64,000 nucleotides of DNA from Artemia franciscana (lineage: Eukaryota; Arthropoda; Branchiopoda; Anostraca; Artemiidae), in the NCBI RefSeq assembly GCF_032884065.1, contig NC_088872.1, positions 38,671,132-38,735,131 on the forward strand. Direction: 5' to 3'. The position numbers and the translations under genes are program-made. The notes beneath the pieces are model-generated. The model was not told the origin of the DNA and made no database searches. It saw only the letters and a program-made list of their open reading frames with translations. Shown here one piece after another: positions 56,535-64,000 of this stretch (position 1 is the first letter of the stretch; each line of letters begins with the position of its first letter).

Positions 56535-56574
56535 GAGCTAAAAAATTTGAAAAATTGAGGCTCTTTTCAAATTT

Positions 56575-56880
56575 TATTAAATTGCTTAAAATGTAAAAAA
56601 CTGGTGATTGCACAAATATTTCAATAAATTTAGACAATGTATTAAAGCAATTCGAAAGCCTTAAAACAGAAAATCAAAAGTTTGAAGCTGAGTAAAAATT
56701 GTTGAAGTTTAGAATGCTTGCTGCTCAAAGAAAATTTGTCAAAGTGTCAATTAACGTCAAAAAGAAATTATTATCAAATTATTTAAAATGTACAAAACTG
56801 GTGATTGCACAAATATTTCTATATATTTCGACAATGGATTAAAGCAATTCGAAAACCTTAAAACAGGAAACCCAACCAAT
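56575..56880 (+). repeat. Tandem pair, 197-base spacing
   Basis: AACTGGTGATTGCACAAATA, GACAATG(T/G)ATTAAAGCA and TTCGAAA(G/A)CCTTAAAACAG occur twice, 197 bases apart (56601 and 56798). The duplicated part has an open, protein-like frame (TGDCTNISI, LKQFENLKT), but no family was recognised. Confidence 0.7.
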
Positions 56881-56904
56881 ATACGTCATAAATTCGATCC
56901 AAAA

Positions 56905-59120
<2,216 letters not shown>

Positions 59121-59123
59121 TTT

Positions 59124-60912
59124 TTAACTGCGTAAAACTTGCGAATATACAACATTCTTTGCTGTCCCATTGTCTGTGCATATAAATAGATTGTCAGGTT
59201 TACCGACTCTTGAACATGCAACATATAATGGTCCATGGGAAAACAATCCGTATTCAGATCTATACCTCATGATTCTAATGATTGCCCTTGAGCTTTGTTG
59301 ATGGTGATTGCTAATCGACCATTCCCTGAGTCGCCATATAAATAGATTGTCAGGTTTACCGACTCTTGAACATGCAACATATAATGGTCCATTGGAAAAC
59401 AATCCGTATTCAGATCTATACCTCATGATTCTAATGATTGCCCTTGAGCTTTGTTGATGGTGATTGCTAATCGACCATTCCCTGAGTCGCCATCGTCATT
59501 TATATATCCCCCTGTGCACCCCGGCGTCCCCTTTGTAGTTATGTCCCTGTGTCCCGGTCGTCATTTATATTCCCTGTGTCCCGGTCGTCATTTGTGTCCC
59601 GGTGTTCCAGTCTGTGATTTCTCTTTGAGTGTCCCGGGCGTCATTTATATTCATTGTGTCCCGGTGTCCCGGTCGTCATTTATATCCCCCTGTGCCCCCC
59701 GGCGTCCCCATTGTAGTTGTGTCCCTGTGTCCCGGTCGTCATTTATATTCCCTGTGTCCCGGTCGTCATTTGTATCCCGGTGTCCCGGTCTGTATATACA
59801 TTCGTTTTTTAGTTTTGTTTCTCCTTTATTTTTTTCCTTTTTTCTTTTTTTTCTTTTTTAGTTTATTTAGATTTTTAGATTTTTTAGTTTTTTTATTAGT
59901 TTTTAGTTTTTTTGTATTTTTTACCATTTTTTTAGTTTTTTTAGTTTTTTTTTTTACTTATGTCCTGGTCGTCATTTATACTCCCTGTGTCCCGGTCATC
60001 ATTTGTGTCTCGGTGCTTTGTTGATTGCTAATTTATATTATATTTATATTTATATTTTTTATATTTATTAATATTTTTTTAGTTTTCTTTTTCTCTTATT
60101 TTTCAGTTTTTTCCTTTTTTTTAGTTTTTTCTTTTTTAGTTTTTAGTTTTTTTTTGTTTTTTACCTTTTTTTAGTTTTTTTAGTTTTTTTAGTTTTTTAG
60201 CTTTTTTAGTTTTTTTATTAGTTTTTAGTTTTTTTTTAGTTTTTGCCTTTTTTTAGTTTTTTCAGTTTTTTTTAGTTTTTAGTTTTTTACCTTTTTTTAG
60301 TTTTTTTTTTAGTTTTTTAGCTTTTTTAGTTTTTTTTCTTTTTAGTTTTTTTTGTAGTTTTTACCTTTTTTAGTTTTTTTTCTTCTTTTGTATTAGTGTG
60401 AAATAATTCAGACGTCATATGCGGACAAACACGACGTCACTCGACAGACAGACAGACAGACATAACCCACAAACAACTTATTTTTATATATATTTATTCA
60501 TATTTTTTCAGTTTTCTTTTTCTCTTTTATTTTTCAGTTTTTTCCTTTTTTTTAGTTGTTTTCTTTTTTAGTTTTTAGTTTTTTTTTAGTTTTTTACCTT
60601 TTTTTAGTTTTTTTTTAGTTTTTTTAGTTTTTTAGCTTTTTTAGTTTTTTTATTAGTTTTTATTTTTTTTGTAGTTTTTGCCTTTTTTTATTTTTTTCAG
60701 TTTTTTTTTTAGTTATTAGATTTTTACCTTTTTTTAGTTTTTTAGCTTTTTTAGTTTTTTTTTCTTTTTAGTTTTTTTTGTAGTTTTTACCTTTTTTAGT
60801 TTTTTCTTCTTTTGTATTAGTGTGAAATAATTCAGACGTCATATGCGAACAAACATGACGTCACCTGATCCATCCACAGATCCACACACAGACAACTTAT
60901 TTTTATATATAT

Positions 60913-60914
<2 letters not shown>
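59124..60914 (-). mobile_element. Non-autonomous Helitron copy N4
   Basis: The minus-strand modules run from the 5' ends at about 60914 and 60490 (TATATATAAAAATAAGTTGT, with GACGTC boxes) through T-rich arrays and the minisatellite (59466-59805) to the helicase stub (59124-59470). The stub ends at its TAA next to the (TA)n array. The palindrome, hairpin and CTAG are absent. There are two 5'-like ends, so this may be two fused copies. Confidence 0.7.
59181..59492 (-). repeat. 156-bp in-frame tandem duplication within the helicase stub
   Basis: TATAAATAGATTGTCAGGTT begins at 59181 and again at 59337. The period of 156 is a multiple of three, so the minus frame (59426-59124) stays open and repeats [15 protein letters not shown] twice in 100 residues. 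Confidence 0.88.

Positions 60915-61002
<88 letters not shown>
60907..61002. repeat. (TA)n microsatellite between Helitron copies
   Basis: TA run joining the 5' end of minus-strand N4 to the 3' part of a plus-strand copy. Confidence 0.95.
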
Positions 61003-61005
<3 letters not shown>

Positions 61006-64000
61006 CAGGTGGGGCATAGGGACACAACTACAATGGCGCGTAACTAATATGGCGCGTAACGACTTACGCGCGCGGGGGGGCTTGTAAAAAAAAATTAAAA
61101 AACTAAAAAAAAAGGTAAAAACTACAAAAAAAAAGTAAAAAGAAAAAAAAACTAAAAACTAATAAAAAAAACTAAAAAAGCTAAAAAACTAAAAAAACTA
61201 AAAAAGAAAAAAAAGAAAAAAAGGAAAAAAATGAAAAATAAAGGAGAAAAACAAAACTAAAAAAATTAAAATAAAAAAAACTAAAAAGAAAAAAGAAAAA
61301 AAACTAAAAAAACTAAAAAAAAAGTAAAACCAAAAAAAACTAAAAAGAAAAAAAGGGGAAAAATACAAAAATTTATTTCATCATATACCATTTCAAAAAC
61401 GAATGTATATACAGACCGGGACACCGGGAGACAAATGACGACCGGGACACAGGGAATATAAATGACGACCGGGACACAGGGACACAACTACAAAGGGGAC
61501 GCCGGGGGGCACAGGAGGATATATAAATGATGACGGGGACACAGGGAATGTTCGATTAGCAATCACCATCAACAAAGCTCAATTGCAATCATTAGAATCA
61601 TGAGGTATAACTAAAAAAAACTAAAATAAAGGTAAAAACTACAAAAAAACTAAAAAGAAAAAAAACAACTAAAAACTAATAAAAAAACTAAAAAAGCTAA
61701 AAAACTAAAAAAACTAAAAAAGAAAAAAAAAGAAAAAAAGGAAAAAAATGAAAAATAAAGGAGAAAAATAAAACTAAAAAAAAAATAAAATAAAAAAAAA
61801 ACTAAAAAGAAAAAAGAAAAAAATCTAAAAAAACTAAAAAAAAAGTAAAAACCAAAAAAACTAAAAAGAAAAAAAGGGGAAAAATACAAAAATTTATTTC
61901 ATCATATACCCTTTCAAAAACGAATGTATATACAGACCGGGACACCGGGGTACAAATGACGACCGGGACACAGGGAATATAAATGACGACCGGGACACAG
62001 GGACACAACTACAACGGGGACGCCGGGGGGCACAGGGGGATATATAAATGACGACGGGGACACAGGGAATGTTCGATTAGCAATCACCATCAACAAAGCT
62101 CAAGGGCAATCATTAGAATCATGAGGTATAACTAAAAAAAAGGTAAAAAACTAAAACCTAAAAAAAGACCAATTCAAAAACGAATGTATATACAGACCGG
62201 GACACCGGGACACAAATGACGACCGGGACACAAGGAATATAAATGACGCCCGGGACCCTCAAAGAGAAATCACAGACTGTGACACCGGGGCACAAATGAC
62301 GACCGGGACACAGGGAATATAAATGACGACCGGGACACAGAGACACAACTACAACGGGGACGCCGAGGGGCACAGGGGGATATATAAATGACGACGGCGA
62401 CACAGGGAATCGTCGATTAGCAATCACCAACAACAAAGCTCAAGGGCAATCATTAGAATCATGAGGTATTGATCTGAATACGGATTGTTTTCCCATGGAC
62501 CATTATATATTGCATGTTCAAGAGTCGGTAAACCTGACAATCTATTTATATGCACAGACAATGGGACAGCAAAGAATGTTGTATATTCGCAAGTTTTGCT
62601 TAGTTAAAAAAATTTATATTATATATATATATATTTATATCTATCTATATTCACAGGTGGGGCATAGGGACACAACTACAATGGCGCGTAACTAATATGG
62701 CGCGTGACGACTTACGCGCGCGGGGGGGGGCTTGTAAAAAAAACCTAAAAAAGGTAAAAACTACAAAAAAACTAAAAAGAAAAAACACTAAAAACTAATA
62801 AAAAAAACTAAAAAAGCTAAAAAACTAAAAAAAAAACTAAAAAAGAAAAATACAAAAATTTATTTCATCATATACCATTTCAAAAACGAATGTATATACA
62901 GACCGGGACACCGGGATACAAATGACGACCGGGACACAGGGAATAATAATGACGACCGGGACACAGGGACACAACTACAAAGGGGACGCCGGGGGGCACA
63001 GGAGGATATATAAATGATGACGGGGACACAGGGAATGTTCGATTAGCAATCACCATCAACAAAGCTCAATTGCAATCATTAGAATCATGAGGTATAACTA
63101 AAAAAAACTAATATAAAGGTAAAAACTACAAAAAAACTAAAAAGAAAAACAACAACTAAAAACTAATAAAAAAACTAAAAAAGCTAAAAAACTAAAAAAA
63201 CTAAAAAAGAAAAAAAAAGAAAAAAAGGAAAAAAATGAAAAATAAAGGAGAAAAATAAAACTAAAAAAAAAATAAAATAAAAAAAACTAAAAAGAAAAAA
63301 GAAAAAAATCTAAAAAAAACTAAAAAAAAAGTAAAAACCAAAAAAACTAAAAAGAAAAAAAGGGGATAAATACAAAAATTTATTTCATAGTTTTAGTAAA
63401 AAACTAAAAACTAAAAAAAAGACCAATTCAAAAACGATTGTATATAAAGACCGGGACACCGGGACACAAATGACGACCGGGACACCGGGACACAAGGAAT
63501 ATAAATGACGCTCGGGACACTCAAAGAGAAATCACAGACTGTGACACCGGGGCACAAATGACGACCGGGACACAGGGAATATAAATGACGACCGGGACAC
63601 AGAGACACAACTACAACGGGGACGCCGAGGGGCACAGGGGGATATATAAATGACGACGGCGACACAGGGAATCGTCGATTAGCAATCACCATCAACAAAG
63701 CTCAAGGGCAATCATTAGAATCATGAGGTATTGATCTGAATACGGATTGTTTTCCCATGGACCATTATATATTGCATGTTCAAGAGTCGGTAAACCTGAC
63801 AATCTATTTATATGCACAGACAATGGGACAGCAAAGAATGTTGTATATTCGCAAGTTTTGCTTAGTTAAAAAAAATTATATTATATATATATATTTATAT
63901 CTATCTATATTCACAGGTGGGGCATAGGGACACAACTACAATGGCGCGTAACTAATATGGCGCGTGACGACTTACGCGCGCGGGGGGGGGGGCTTGTAAA
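61003..64000 (+). mobile_element. Tandem array of partial Helitron units (N5), running off the window
   Basis: A 3' end with the palindrome (61052-61071) and GGGGGGGCTTG is followed by A-rich arrays. Minisatellite-plus-stub units then lie at about 61400, 61915, 62180, 62890 and 63440. Three stubs stop at the same point (TCATGAGGTAT, then AACTAAAA). Those at 62414-62607 and 63676-63869 run on to the stub end and the palindrome, but TGA in place of the SLEKC codons breaks the frame. The segments 62160-62740 and 63420-64000 repeat at a distance of 1260-1262 bases. Units end in a G-run plus CTTG, with no hairpin-CTAG terminus. Confidence 0.8.

Overview
The window reads as AT-rich, repeat-dense nuclear DNA from an invertebrate, most likely an arthropod. 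A crustacean is possible, but nothing here fixes the species. The evidence is eukaryotic transposon classes (Helitron, non-LTR retrotransposons, a Mutator-like element, TIR MITEs, SINEs), spliceosomal 3' splice sites, long (TA)n arrays, a Neuralized-like gene remnant and two arthropod-style cysteine-rich secreted peptides. No operons, rRNA, functional tRNA or CRISPR were seen. Repeat names such as R1, R4, R5, R6 and FB are mine.

Layout. 1-6.5 kb: the decayed end of a Helitron Pif1-like helicase, then three non-autonomous Helitron copies (N1 and N2 on minus, N3 on plus). These are built from a CRE-like repeat cluster, A/T-rich arrays, a GACCGGGACAC-type minisatellite, a short helicase C-terminal stub, a GCGCGTAA palindrome and a hairpin-CTAG terminus. 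6.9-11.3 kb: two copies of a long non-coding repeat (R1), each with an internal foldback module (FB). 11.3-16.3 kb: an hAT-like MITE, a second MITE family (R4) and retrotransposon tails. 16.9-17.3 kb: an intact defensin-like gene. 17.6-28.6 kb: R1 copies hit by younger insertions, namely a TIR element plus a LINE fragment, and a near full-length 4.2-kb two-ORF LINE with a target-site duplication. 28-31.6 kb: satellite-like tandem repeats. 31.6-33.3 kb: a decayed Mutator-type transposase with a YqaJ-type nuclease domain. 33.3-39.4 kb: R1 copies, a Helitron Rep N-terminus, two LINE remnants and an LTR-like piece. 40.9-42.1 kb: a roughly 117-bp satellite whose relative reappears inverted at 51.9-53.6 kb. 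45.4-48.1 kb: a second Helitron Rep fragment and another R1 copy carrying a fresh 349-bp tandem duplication. 49.5-50.8 kb: the frame-broken 3' end of a NEURL4-like host gene. 54.6-54.9 kb: a second defensin-like gene on the minus strand. 56.9-59.1 kb: a second copy of the 9.1-11.3 kb segment. 59.1-64 kb: more Helitron material, ending in a tandem array of partial units that runs off the window.

The only genes that look intact are the two small secreted peptides and the ORF1 of the 4.2-kb LINE. Nearly everything else is mobile DNA in various states of decay, much of it nested, so relative ages can be read. The most unusual material is the Helitron family (conserved helicase stub, doubled 3' termini, tRNA-like cargo, concatemer-like array) and the foldback module inside R1.
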